The position numbers were made by a program, and so were the translations under genes. The notes below the pieces were generated by a model. It searched no databases. It saw only the letters and a program-made list of their open reading frames with translations, and was not told where the DNA came from. Below, in pieces: positions 1 through 11,366 of a stretch of 64,000 nucleotides of DNA. The stretch comes from Sandaracinaceae bacterium (GTDB lineage Bacteria > Myxococcota_A > Polyangia > Polyangiales > Sandaracinaceae). Where the stretch lies: contig JAVJQK010000051.1 in NCBI GenBank assembly GCA_040218145.1, positions 32,821 to 96,820 on the forward strand. The letters run 5' to 3'. Within the stretch, counting starts at the first letter, position 1. Every line of letters begins with the position of its first letter.

Positions 1-341
1 ATGATGGTCAGAGCCACGACGACCACGAAGAGGCCGAACGCGCCGAGGTACTTCCCGAGGATCACCTCGGACTCCTTGACCGGCATCGTCAGCAGCAGCT
101 CCAGCGTGCCGCTGTGCCGCTCCTCCGCGATGAGCCCCATGGTCAGGGCGGGCGCGGCGAAGACCATCGCGATGCCGAACCAGGTGAAGACCTCGCTCGC
201 CGTCGCCTTGTTGGAGAGGAAGAACGTGGACCAGACCAGCAGGCCCACGAACAGCAGGACCAGCGCCGCCGTGATGTAGGCGACGGGCCCGTTGAAGTAG
301 CTCCGGAACTGGCGCCCGGCGATGGACATGATGTTTTGCAT
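1..341 (-). CDS. ABC-2 type permease, GldF-like (partial, runs off left edge)
   Basis: Membrane subunit of an ABC exporter, cut by the window edge so that only the first 113 codons are visible. The start codon at 341 lies two bases after the stop of the ATPase gene, so the two are one transcript and probably translationally coupled. The visible N-terminus has an amphipathic leader (MQNIMSIAGRQFRSYF), a first hydrophobic segment, then the conserved loop GLIAEERHSGTLELLLTMPV, which is typical of the GldF/ABC-2 permease family, followed by the start of a second membrane segment. Gld-type permeases belong to gliding-motility or related export systems; substrate is not deducible. Family assignment is confident, gliding role is only inferred. 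Confidence 0.85.
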   Translation of the reverse strand, partial: MQNIMSIAGRQFRSYFNGPVAYITAALVLLFVGLLVWSTFFLSNKATASEVFTWFGIAMVFAAPALTMGLIAEERHSGTLELLLTMPVKESEVILGKYLGAFGLFVVVVALTI

Positions 342-343
342 GT

Positions 344-1432
344 CTACTCCTCCTCCCCTTCGTCTTCGTCGGAGGCGGTCTCGTCTTCGAGCTCTTCGTC
401 TTCCTCGTCCTCCCACTCCTCGTCCTCCTCGAGGGCGTCCTCGGGGGTGGCGGTGGTCAGGTTGCGGAAGATCTGCTCGAGGTTCTGGGTCTTGGTGGAG
501 AAGCCGACGAGCACGAGGCCGTTGTCGACCGCGGCGCGGAACAGCTCCGGGCGCGCGTCCTCGTCGGAGTCACTGCCGACCGCGACCTCCACCTCCAGCT
601 CGCCCTTGCGATCCTTGATGGTGGAGACCGAGAGCACGCCGTCGACCTTGCTGAAGGCTGCCTTGATGGCGCCCTCTCCGTCGGTCGAGTCGCGGTAGCC
701 GCCGTCCTTCAGGCGCTTGTCCTTGAGGACCGTCAGCCGGAAGCGCGGGCCGCCGCCGCTCTTGGCGAGGCCCTCGGGGGTGTCGTCGGCGACGATGCGG
801 CCCTTGTCGATGATGAGGACCCGCTGGCAGGTGACCTGCACCTCGGCGAGGTTGTGCGTCGACAGGATGATCGTGCGCTCCTTGCCGATCTCCTTGATCA
901 GCGAGCGGATCTCGACCGCCTGGTTCGGGTCCAGGCCGCTCATCGGCTCGTCGAGGATGAGGATCGGCGGCTCGTGGATGAGCGCCTGCGCCAGCCCGAC
1001 GCGCTGCTTGTAGCCCTTGGACAGCTCGTTGATGGACTTGGCGATCACGTCGCCCAGGCCCACCTCCTCGACCACCTTCAGGATGCGCTTGTTGCCCGCC
1101 TCGCCCTTGAGGCCGCGCATCTGCGCGACCCACTCGAGGTACTCGAGCACCAGCATCTCCTGGTAGAGCGGGGTGCTCTCCGGCAGGTAGCCGATCGACT
1201 CGCGGACGCCGATGGGATCGTCCCAGATGTCGGCGCCCGCCACGGTCGCGGTGCCGGTGGTGGGAGCGATGAAGCAGGTCAGGATCTTCATCGTCGTCGA
1301 CTTGCCGGCGCCGTTCGGGCCGAGAAAGCCGAGGATCTCGCCGCGGCGCAGCTCGAAGCTGGCGTCCTTCAGCGCGACGAAGCTCCCGTACTCTTTCCCG
1401 AGGCCGGAGGCCTCGATCATCACGTCGGTCAT
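344..1432 (-). CDS. ABC transporter ATPase, GldA-like, with acidic C-terminal tail
   Basis: Nucleotide-binding subunit (362 aa) for the adjoining GldF-like permease. Walker A GPNGAGKST is at residues 38-46, signature LSKGYKQR at 137-144, Walker B LILDEP at 158-163, followed by the D-loop and a switch His (STHNLAE). The start at 1432 is chosen because a GAGAGG ribosome-binding site lies just upstream and the homologous domain begins directly (MTDVMIEASGLGKEYGSF); a longer frame to 1537 adds only non-conserved sequence. After the ATPase core comes a regulatory region of about 100 residues and then an unusual tail in which 24 of the last 32 residues (331-362) are Glu or Asp. GldA/YhbB-like ATPases normally lack such a tail; it may be a metal- or protein-binding appendage. 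Confidence 0.92.
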   Translation of the reverse strand: MTDVMIEASGLGKEYGSFVALKDASFELRRGEILGFLGPNGAGKSTTMKILTCFIAPTTGTATVAGADIWDDPIGVRESIGYLPESTPLYQEMLVLEYLEWVAQMRGLKGEAGNKRILKVVEEVGLGDVIAKSINELSKGYKQRVGLAQALIHEPPILILDEPMSGLDPNQAVEIRSLIKEIGKERTIILSTHNLAEVQVTCQRVLIIDKGRIVADDTPEGLAKSGGGPRFRLTVLKDKRLKDGGYRDSTDGEGAIKAAFSKVDGVLSVSTIKDRKGELEVEVAVGSDSDEDARPELFRAAVDNGLVLVGFSTKTQNLEQIFRNLTTATPEDALEEDEEWEDEEDEELEDETASDEDEGEEE

Positions 1433-1672
1433 ACGGGACCTCTCGTAAGCGAGGGAAAGCGCCGCCGGGATGCAGGAGGCAAGGGACGGCGCGAGGTCCG
1501 GGGAGCCGAGCCCCCGGCGGGCGCGGACGATAGCCATTGAGAAATACGAGTCAAGCTCCCGGCCTCGCGCGGACCGAAACCCATTTGAGGACGTCCTATT
1601 CCCAAAAAGATCACGGCCCCGATGTTGTCGTGAAGTTGCCTACACTAGGGCACTAGCTGCGACACTGTGGGC

Positions 1673-2440
1673 ATGGACCTCGTCCGTACGCCCGGTCTGC
1701 TGATCGCCTGCGCGCTCTTCGCGTCGGGCGCGGCGGCCCAGCTGGAGGAGCCGATGGAGCTGGGGCACGGCCCGGACCCCGACTGCGTCACCGAGGTCCA
1801 CGCGTCGCTCGGCGACACGCCTCCGCGGGAAGAGACGCCTGCGATCGAGCTGCCCGAGGGGCGAGCCATCGCCGCGCTCGACGCCCGCGCGTGCCACGCG
1901 CTCCTGCGCCAGCACGAGATCGCGTTCACGCCGCTCCCCGACACGGAGGGCGTGGCCATCCCCGTGCGGGTCGAGCGCGTGGCGGGGATGCGGGTCGCGA
2001 GCCGCGGCCACTCGGAGCTGAACGAGATCGTCGACTGCCGGCTCGCGGTGGCGATCCTCGCCTGGGCGCCCACCCTCCGGGCCGAGGGCGTCCGCGCGCT
2101 GCTGCACTACTCGACCTACCGCCCGGGCGCGCGGGTCGGGCGGAGCAACCGGGTCAGCGGCCACGCGCGCGCGCTCGCGCTGGATCTGAGCCACGTCGTG
2201 TTCCGGGACGGAACCGAGATCGACGTGCTCGAGGGCTGGACCGCGCGCGATCGCGGCGCCGCCCCTTGCGAGGGGGAGCACGAGGAGGACGCGCCGTCCG
2301 CGCGTCTGCGGCGGCTGGTCTGCGCGGCGGTGGAGGCCGACCTCTTCCAGGTCGTGCTCACGCCCCACTACGACCAGGCGCACCAGAACCACGTGCACCT
2401 CGAGCTCGTGCCGGACGTGGACTGGTCGTTCGTGCGCTGA
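1673..2440 (+). CDS. Extensin-like / M15-type peptidase, secreted
   Basis: Probable periplasmic zinc peptidase of the extensin-like C-terminal family (related to M15 D-Ala-D-Ala peptidases), 255 aa. A signal peptide covers about residues 1-22 (LLIACALFASGAAA). The metal-site pattern is visible: SGHARALALDL supplies His164 and Asp171, and QNHVHLEL near the C-terminus supplies His240/His242. Six cysteines in the mature part suggest disulfides. Role is likely in cell-wall remodelling, by family. An upstream GTG at 1667 is in frame and also possible; ATG 1673 is taken because it begins the basic-hydrophobic signal directly. It is followed after 20 bases by the hydroxylase gene on the same strand, so the two may be co-transcribed. 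Confidence 0.72.
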   Translation: MDLVRTPGLLIACALFASGAAAQLEEPMELGHGPDPDCVTEVHASLGDTPPREETPAIELPEGRAIAALDARACHALLRQHEIAFTPLPDTEGVAIPVRVERVAGMRVASRGHSELNEIVDCRLAVAILAWAPTLRAEGVRALLHYSTYRPGARVGRSNRVSGHARALALDLSHVVFRDGTEIDVLEGWTARDRGAAPCEGEHEEDAPSARLRRLVCAAVEADLFQVVLTPHYDQAHQNHVHLELVPDVDWSFVR

Positions 2441-2460
2441 TCCCCGTATCCTGGCGCGGA

Positions 2461-3702
2461 ATGAAGGAAGACCAAGAGAGCGCCGACGACCTGTCGAAGC
2501 TGGTCCAGAGCCACGGCGCGCTGAAGCCCGGCTCGGGGCTGCTCTCCGGCGTGGTCGGGCTCAGCCTCGCCGCGCTCTCCTTCCTCGGCGTCCTGGCCTT
2601 CCGTTTCCCGGCCTACACCTCCACCCCCGAGCTGCGGCAGCTCTACGACGTCAGCACGCTCCGCTACGTGATGTTCGGGGCCATGGTGGTCGCGGGCGGG
2701 GTCGCGCTGGTCAACGGCGTGCTCGGCCGCCGCCGGAAGCTCGCGCTGGCGACCTTCGCCTTCCTCGTCGTCGCCCAGGCGCTCGGCGGCCCGAACACGC
2801 CCATCGGCGACTTCCCGGACGAGACCCCCTACATCGGGCTCGACTTCTTCATCCTCGATCTCCTCGGCTCGGCGATCGTCTTCATCCTGATCGAGAAGGC
2901 GATGCCGCTCCGGCGGGACCAGCCCGTGTTCCGCCTCGAGTGGCAGAACGACCTGACGCACTTCTTCTTCAACCACCTCGTCGTCGGCTTCGTGCTCCTC
3001 ATCACCAACCGGGTGGTGCACGGCACGTTCGGGTGGGCGCAGTCGGACACCATCCAGGGCTTCATCCAGCACCTGCCGTTCCCGCTCGCGGTGCTGCTCG
3101 TCATCCTCGTCGCGGATCTCGTGCAGTACTGGACGCACCGCGCCTATCACGAGGTGCCCTTCCTCTGGCGCTTCCACGCCGTGCACCACAGCGCGCCGCA
3201 CATGGACTGGCTGGCGGGCTCGCGTCAGCACATCCTCGAGCTGATCCTGACCCGCATCCTCGTGCTCGCGCCGATCTTCATCCTCGGCTTCTCGCAGCGG
3301 GTGATCGACGCCTACGTGATCATCGTGGGCTTCCAGGCGGTCTTCAATCACTGCAACGTCGACGTGCGCCTCGGGCCGCTGCGCTACGTGCTGGTCACGC
3401 CCAACTTCCACCACTGGCACCACAGCCGCGACACCGAGGCCATCGACAAGAACTACGCGGCCCACTTCGCCTTCCTCGACCACCTCTTCGGGACGGCCGT
3501 GCGCGCCGATCGCATCTGGCCGAGCCGCTACGGGGTGGTGGGCGACTACATCCCGATCGGCTTCTTCAAGCAGCAGCTCTTCCCGTTCGTGGGCTCCACG
3601 GAGAGCCGCGAGCGCTCGATCGTGCCGCCCGAGGCGGAGTCCTGGTCTCCCGCCGTCGCGCCGGTCGGCGTCGAATCTGACACGACCTCCGCGCACCGTT
3701 AG
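2461..3702 (+). CDS. Sterol desaturase / fatty-acid hydroxylase family membrane protein
   Basis: Integral-membrane di-iron oxygenase of the sterol desaturase/fatty-acid hydroxylase superfamily, 413 aa. The diagnostic histidine clusters are all present: HRAYH at 226-230, HAVHH at 239-243, an isolated His297 in FNHCN and HHWHH at 317-321. Several hydrophobic segments precede them (about 27-50, 66-90, 95-110, 128-147, 170-185, 207-222). The likely reaction is O2-dependent hydroxylation or desaturation of a lipid or sterol; myxobacteria are among the few bacteria known to make sterols, but no other sterol gene is visible here, so a hydroxylated fatty acid or carotenoid is equally possible. The C-terminal 30 residues are polar and non-conserved. 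Confidence 0.88.
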   Translation: MKEDQESADDLSKLVQSHGALKPGSGLLSGVVGLSLAALSFLGVLAFRFPAYTSTPELRQLYDVSTLRYVMFGAMVVAGGVALVNGVLGRRRKLALATFAFLVVAQALGGPNTPIGDFPDETPYIGLDFFILDLLGSAIVFILIEKAMPLRRDQPVFRLEWQNDLTHFFFNHLVVGFVLLITNRVVHGTFGWAQSDTIQGFIQHLPFPLAVLLVILVADLVQYWTHRAYHEVPFLWRFHAVHHSAPHMDWLAGSRQHILELILTRILVLAPIFILGFSQRVIDAYVIIVGFQAVFNHCNVDVRLGPLRYVLVTPNFHHWHHSRDTEAIDKNYAAHFAFLDHLFGTAVRADRIWPSRYGVVGDYIPIGFFKQQLFPFVGSTESRERSIVPPEAESWSPAVAPVGVESDTTSAHR

Positions 3703-3758
3703 GCTGAACGAGCCGACGGAATGGTGAGGGTGTGGCCACTCCGTGAGGGGGAGAGTCC

Positions 3759-7403
<3,645 letters not shown>

Positions 7404-7411
7404 GGGCGGCC

Positions 7412-8140
7412 TCAGAGCGATCGGCGCGCGAGGCCCCGCAGATGCGCGACGGGTGACGCGAGCCCCACGGGGAGAGGCAGCCTGCCCGCCCGCAGATCGA
7501 CCCGATGGAGGCGGCCGCCCCGCGGGTCGTGGAGCTCGAGCGCGGCGAGGGGGTCGCGATCGCTCGGCGTCACCGCCACGGAGACGGCGGCGTCGCGTCG
7601 CTCGCGGGAGATCTCCTCGGGGGTGAACGCGACGAGGTGAGGGAAGACCGGTCCGCCGCGGACGTTGCGGTGTGGTCGCCCGATGATCGGGGGGGAGTCG
7701 GCGCGGCGCATCCCGAGGCGCGCGCTCATCGTCAGGAGCGGCTGGCCCTTGCGCGTGACACGCGCCTCCACATCCACGTCGTCGTCGCTCCACTCGATCG
7801 CCGCGAGCTTCTTTGGGTAGCCGAGCAGCTCTCGCCCGAGGATGAGCGCGACGTCGTCGTCGACCACCATCCAGGGGCAGTGGACGGCGGACCGGCAAGC
7901 GTGCTCGACGGGGAGCAGGAGCCCGGCCTCCGAGTACACGGAGCCGAAGCTGTTCTGGGCGAAGTGGGCCGTGAACAGCGTCGCCGTCGAGCCCGCCAGC
8001 CGGAGGGGTCGAGGGACCCAGCGGCCGGCCACGTCGGGTCGACCGATCGTCATCTCCACCGCGAGGTAGGCGGCGTCCCGGTAGAGGAGGCCGCCGTCGG
8101 GGAAGGCGAGCCGACGCAGCTGTCTCCACGCCGCCGTCAT
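7412..8140 (-). CDS. Acetoacetate decarboxylase-like protein
   Basis: Soluble protein of 242 aa resembling the acetoacetate decarboxylase (ADC) superfamily. The family hallmark ELLGYPKKLA, which contains the Schiff-base lysine of true ADC, is intact, as is an N-terminal region rich in aromatic and hydrophobic residues. ADC-family members also include enol-lactone and small-molecule lyases, so the substrate is open. The ATG at 8140 overlaps the stop of the upstream SDR gene by four bases (ATGA), which fixes the start and indicates coupled translation. It is the last gene of a three-gene operon read from 9820 leftwards. Confidence 0.75.
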   Translation of the reverse strand: MTAAWRQLRRLAFPDGGLLYRDAAYLAVEMTIGRPDVAGRWVPRPLRLAGSTATLFTAHFAQNSFGSVYSEAGLLLPVEHACRSAVHCPWMVVDDDVALILGRELLGYPKKLAAIEWSDDDVDVEARVTRKGQPLLTMSARLGMRRADSPPIIGRPHRNVRGGPVFPHLVAFTPEEISRERRDAAVSVAVTPSDRDPLAALELHDPRGGRLHRVDLRAGRLPLPVGLASPVAHLRGLARRSL

Positions 8141-8940
8141 CGCCCGCTCACGAGCCCGAGGCGACGGCCGAGCGCGCTGGCCGTGCGCGCGTAGAGGCGT
8201 GGCCACCGCCGGCTGAAGCCGACCGCGTGGCGCTCCCATCCCATCGCGAGCTGCGGGGAGCCCTCGAGCGTGGCGTCGACGGCGGCGTGCGCGACCCCCT
8301 CGGGCCGCAGGGCGAGCCAGTCGGGCGCGGCCTCCAGGAAGCGCGCGAAGCCGGCCTCGTGATAGCGCGTCGCGGCGTGCAGCCCCGTCCGGACGAAGCC
8401 GGGGCAGAGTGTCGTGACCGTCACCCCGCTCGCCAGGAGCTCCACCCGCAGCGCGTCTGCGAAGCCCACCACCGCGTGCTTGGACGCGCTGTAGACGGGC
8501 ATGCCCGGCGCCCCGAGGAGGCCCGCGACCGACGCCGTGAAGCAGATGCCGCCCGAGCCGGCCTCCATCATGGCGGGCGCGAAGGCCCGCGCGACGCGCA
8601 TGGTGCCCAGCACGTTGACGTCGAAGACCCAGCGCACGTCGTCCTCCGGGGCCGTGAGCGCGGGGCCGACGCTCGCGACCCCGGCGTTGACGAACAGGAG
8701 CGCGGGCGGAACGTCCCAGCCCGCCACGCGGTCCGCGGCGGCGCGCACGTCTTCGGTCGATCGCACGTCGCAGGGCATCGCGGTCGCCCCGAGCCCGCGC
8801 GCGACCTGCGCGAGCCGCTCCTCGGCCACGTCCAGGAGGAGGAGCCGGGCGCCGCGTCGCGCGAGCTCGTGCGCGAGGGCTTCGCCGATGCCGGACGCCG
8901 CGCCCGTGACGACGGCCACGCGACCCTCGAGCTCACGCAT
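8137..8940 (-). CDS. Short-chain dehydrogenase/reductase (SDR)
   Basis: Classical SDR of 267 aa. The cofactor motif TGAASGIG is at residues 12-19, NAG at 85-87, catalytic Ser137, and the YSASK motif at 150-154. Asp38 after the second strand (LLLLDVAEERL) suggests NAD(H) preference. The start at 8940 overlaps the end of the upstream SDR by eight bases and its stop overlaps the ADC-like gene by four, so all three are read as one unit. Probably oxidises or reduces a hydroxyl/keto group of a lipid or ketone that the ADC-like enzyme then handles; the pathway is inferred from context only. Confidence 0.9.
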   Translation of the reverse strand: MRELEGRVAVVTGAASGIGEALAHELARRGARLLLLDVAEERLAQVARGLGATAMPCDVRSTEDVRAAADRVAGWDVPPALLFVNAGVASVGPALTAPEDDVRWVFDVNVLGTMRVARAFAPAMMEAGSGGICFTASVAGLLGAPGMPVYSASKHAVVGFADALRVELLASGVTVTTLCPGFVRTGLHAATRYHEAGFARFLEAAPDWLALRPEGVAHAAVDATLEGSPQLAMGWERHAVGFSRRWPRLYARTASALGRRLGLVSGR

Positions 8941-9820
8941 CGCCTGGCTCCGGGAGCGCGGGGACGCCGACGAGCTCCGACGAGCGGGCGTAGAGGGCGT
9001 CGACGAGTCCCGCGCGGTAGGCCGCGCACGGGGCCGGGCCGCGGAGGCGCCCCAGGTAGTAGCTGCCCGACGCCGCGAGCTGCGGGAGCAGGACCAGCCG
9101 CCACACGCTCCGGGCGGCCCCGCGCGGACCGGGGAGCAAGCTCCAGAGCCACCGCAGCCAGCGCGGCGCGGCTTCGAGGTGGCCCGTGGCGGCCGGCCCC
9201 GGGTGGACCGCGTGCACGCTCACGTCCGTCCCGCGCAGGCGCGAGGCGAGGGCTCGGGTGAAGAGGATCAACGCGAGCTTCGCCTGCCCGTAGGCGCCGA
9301 GCACGGTGTAGCGGCGCGCGCGGTTCAGGTCCTTCATGTCGATGCGCGCCAGGCGCGCGGTCTCCCCGGAGACGTTGATCACCCGCGCGCTCTCCGCGCG
9401 CTCGAGGGCGGGCAGCAGGAGATGAGTGAGCAGGAACGGCGCGAGGTAGTTCACGGCGAGGTGCGTCTCGTGCCCGTCGACGGTCTGGCCTCGAGGCGCG
9501 CCATACACGGCGGCGTTGTTGACGAGCCGATCGAGCTTGGGCACGCAGTCGTCGATCTCCTCGGCGCACTCACGCACGGAGGCCATCGACGCGAGGTCGC
9601 ACGGCACCCAGCGCACCCATGCGCCGGGCACCTCCTCCATCAGCGTGGCGCACAATCGCTCCCCCCGGTCCGCGGAGCGAACGGGGAGGATCAGTCGGTG
9701 GCCGGCCTCGAGCAGGCGCCGGGCGACGACGCCGCCGATGCCGCCGGTGGCTCCGGTGAGGACGGTGATGGGGGAGTCGGGCTCGGCCTCCCCCATCGGC
9801 CTGAGACGAGCGCTGGACAT
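8933..9820 (-). CDS. SDR family oxidoreductase, retinol-dehydrogenase-like
   Basis: Second SDR of the operon, 295 aa. TGATGGIG is at 22-29, NNAA at 101-104, Ser151 and the YGQAK active-site pair Tyr177/Lys181. Arg48 after the second strand (LPVRSADRG) suggests NADP(H). The layout matches the retinol dehydrogenase/protochlorophyllide-reductase-like subgroup. The start at 9820 begins three bases inside a perfect 19-base palindrome that occupies the promoter, and no in-frame ATG lies upstream in the conserved region. First gene of the operon, transcribed away from tetR. Confidence 0.88.
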   Translation of the reverse strand: MSSARLRPMGEAEPDSPITVLTGATGGIGGVVARRLLEAGHRLILPVRSADRGERLCATLMEEVPGAWVRWVPCDLASMASVRECAEEIDDCVPKLDRLVNNAAVYGAPRGQTVDGHETHLAVNYLAPFLLTHLLLPALERAESARVINVSGETARLARIDMKDLNRARRYTVLGAYGQAKLALILFTRALASRLRGTDVSVHAVHPGPAATGHLEAAPRWLRWLWSLLPGPRGAARSVWRLVLLPQLAASGSYYLGRLRGPAPCAAYRAGLVDALYARSSELVGVPALPEPGDA

Positions 9821-9822
9821 GG

Positions 9823-9841
9823 GGTATACATGGTGTATACC
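9823..9841. promoter_or_regulatory. Palindromic operator O1 in front of the SDR operon
   Basis: Perfect inverted repeat GGTATAC-N5-GTATACC, ending three bases before the SDR start codon (minus strand). A TTGACT box on the minus strand (9856-9851) lies just upstream, so the palindrome would cover the spacer/-10 of that promoter and the transcript would be leaderless or nearly so. Placement between a divergent TetR gene and its neighbour is the classic TetR operator position. Confidence 0.6.
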
Positions 9842-9887
9842 TGGCCTGCGAGTCAAGCTGATCGGTTCGTTATTTGTCGTTAGATAC

Positions 9888-9904
9888 GGATACAGCGCGT
9901 ATCC
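9888..9904. promoter_or_regulatory. Palindromic operator O2 in front of tetR
   Basis: Perfect inverted repeat GGATAC-N5-GTATCC, 20 bases before the tetR ATG. It has the same half-site core (ATAC/GTAT) and the same five-base spacer as the palindrome at 9823-9841, and the two centres are 64 bases apart. The shared architecture suggests one protein binds both, giving repression of the SDR operon and autoregulation. Confidence 0.55.
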
Positions 9905-9923
9905 AGGGGTGAACGAGAGAGGG

Positions 9924-10541
9924 ATGCGACGACTGGAAGAGAGTCTCGGACGGGCCGGCGTCTTGCGGGCCGCGATGCAGGTGTTCGCGGCGAAGGGCGT
10001 CAAGGAGACCCGCGTCCAGGACCTGCTCGAGGCCGCCCACATCGCGCGTCGCACCTTCTACAAGTACTTCACCGGAAAGGAAGACGTGTTGCGCGCGCTC
10101 TACGAGCACGTGACGCGCGAGCTGCTCTCCGCGCTCGAGCCCGACCCGGACGCGGCGGACCCTCTCGCGGCCGCTCGCGCGGTGCTCGACGGCTACCTGC
10201 AGTTCCACGTCGAGAACCCGCGCATCACGCGCTTGCTGGTGGGGGAGGCGCTGCGCGAGGACTCACCGCTCGCGCCGATCCGGCTCCGCTTCCGCGAACA
10301 GCTCGTCACGGCGCTCTCCGCCGCGTTCGAGCAGGCCACGGGGCGCGTCCTGGATCCCTACCTCTTCATCGCGCTGATCTCCGGCCTGGAGGGCGTCTCG
10401 CTCGCGCTCCTCCGACAGAAGCCCGACGCCGCGGAGGTCGGGCGCGCCCGCGCCGCCCTCGAGGGCCTCTTGACCGCGACCCTCGCGCACGCCTCGCTCA
10501 TGCCCGGCGCGCGCTCCGATTCGGGAGAAACGACACCATGA
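9924..10541 (+). CDS. TetR/AcrR family transcriptional regulator
   Basis: Repressor-type regulator of 205 aa with an N-terminal TetR helix-turn-helix (about residues 13-58; VFAAKGVKETRVQDLLEAA, then the recognition helix RRTFYKYFTGKEDVL) and a helical ligand domain. The ATG at 9924 is preceded by GAGAGAGGG; an in-frame GTG at 9909 lies inside the second palindrome and is less likely. Its stop overlaps the next gene by four bases (ATGA). Divergent orientation to the SDR/SDR/ADC-like operon and the twin palindromes between them indicate that it controls that operon and itself, probably in response to a lipophilic or ketone-type ligand. Confidence 0.88.
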   Translation: MRRLEESLGRAGVLRAAMQVFAAKGVKETRVQDLLEAAHIARRTFYKYFTGKEDVLRALYEHVTRELLSALEPDPDAADPLAAARAVLDGYLQFHVENPRITRLLVGEALREDSPLAPIRLRFREQLVTALSAAFEQATGRVLDPYLFIALISGLEGVSLALLRQKPDAAEVGRARAALEGLLTATLAHASLMPGARSDSGETTP

Positions 10542-11359
10542 AACGCTCCGTCTTTGCCTGCGCCGCGCTCCTCTCGCTGAGCGCCTGCGCCTCCGACGTC
10601 GATCCAGGCCCCGGAGGGGGATCGGCCGCGCCCCCCACGCCGTGCATGGGCGACGACTGTCCTCTGGATCGGCGGTGCGTGAACGGGGTCTGCGTCGGGG
10701 ACGCCGCGTCGACTCCCTCCGGCGATGTGCGCGCCGCGGTGGCCGAGGCGGCGCGGAGAGGGTGCGCGCGCCTGCAGTCCGACTGCGCCCACCTCTGCGA
10801 GGGGCCCTTCGCCCGCTGTCACCCGACGCTGGAGGCGTGCGTGGCCGAAGAGACCTCGGAGTACCTCGACGACTACGCGTCCCCGGTGGTCGACCCCGTC
10901 CTGGCGGCGCAGTGCGCGGCGCAGATCGAAGCGGCTCCCTGCTCCGACCTGACCCCGGACACGCTGGAGTGTGAGTACGCGGTCGTGGAGACCTGCGCCT
11001 CTTCGGAGGACGATCCCTTCGGCCTGAACCACTCCCCCTTCACGCCTGCGCCGCTCGAGCTCGACCAGACGCATGTCCTCCGCCTCTGCACGGAGGCGCC
11101 GGAGTTCTACGCCGTCGAGCTGGAGGCGGGGGAGCGCCTCTCGGTCACCGGGGTCGAGGAGCACGACGAGCGGGTGGGGCTCGAGCTCTGGCGGCTGATC
11201 GCGACGCGCACGGGGGAAGCGATGCTCGAGGACATGAGCGGCTACTTCGACGCGGATGGGGATCTCACCGCGCCCGTGCCGGAGGCGGGCACGTACCTCC
11301 TCGAGGTCGACGCCAGCTCTCGCTCGGGGGACTTCGCGCTCCGGATCGCGCGCGAATGA
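10538..11359 (+). CDS. Lipoprotein with PPC-like C-terminal domain
   Basis: Secreted lipoprotein, 273 aa; lipobox LSLSAC (Cys near residue 18). The N-terminal half has about a dozen cysteines, the C-terminal 100 residues (PLELDQTHVLRLC...GTYLLEVDASSRSGDFALRIARE) look like a bacterial pre-peptidase C-terminal (PPC) beta-sandwich, which is usually found on secreted proteases and adhesins. No catalytic domain is present. The start overlaps the tetR stop by four bases, so it is co-transcribed with the regulator, and may therefore be part of the same response. Function unknown. Confidence 0.75.
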   Translation: MKRSVFACAALLSLSACASDVDPGPGGGSAAPPTPCMGDDCPLDRRCVNGVCVGDAASTPSGDVRAAVAEAARRGCARLQSDCAHLCEGPFARCHPTLEACVAEETSEYLDDYASPVVDPVLAAQCAAQIEAAPCSDLTPDTLECEYAVVETCASSEDDPFGLNHSPFTPAPLELDQTHVLRLCTEAPEFYAVELEAGERLSVTGVEEHDERVGLELWRLIATRTGEAMLEDMSGYFDADGDLTAPVPEAGTYLLEVDASSRSGDFALRIARE

Positions 11360-11366
11360 CCGGCGC

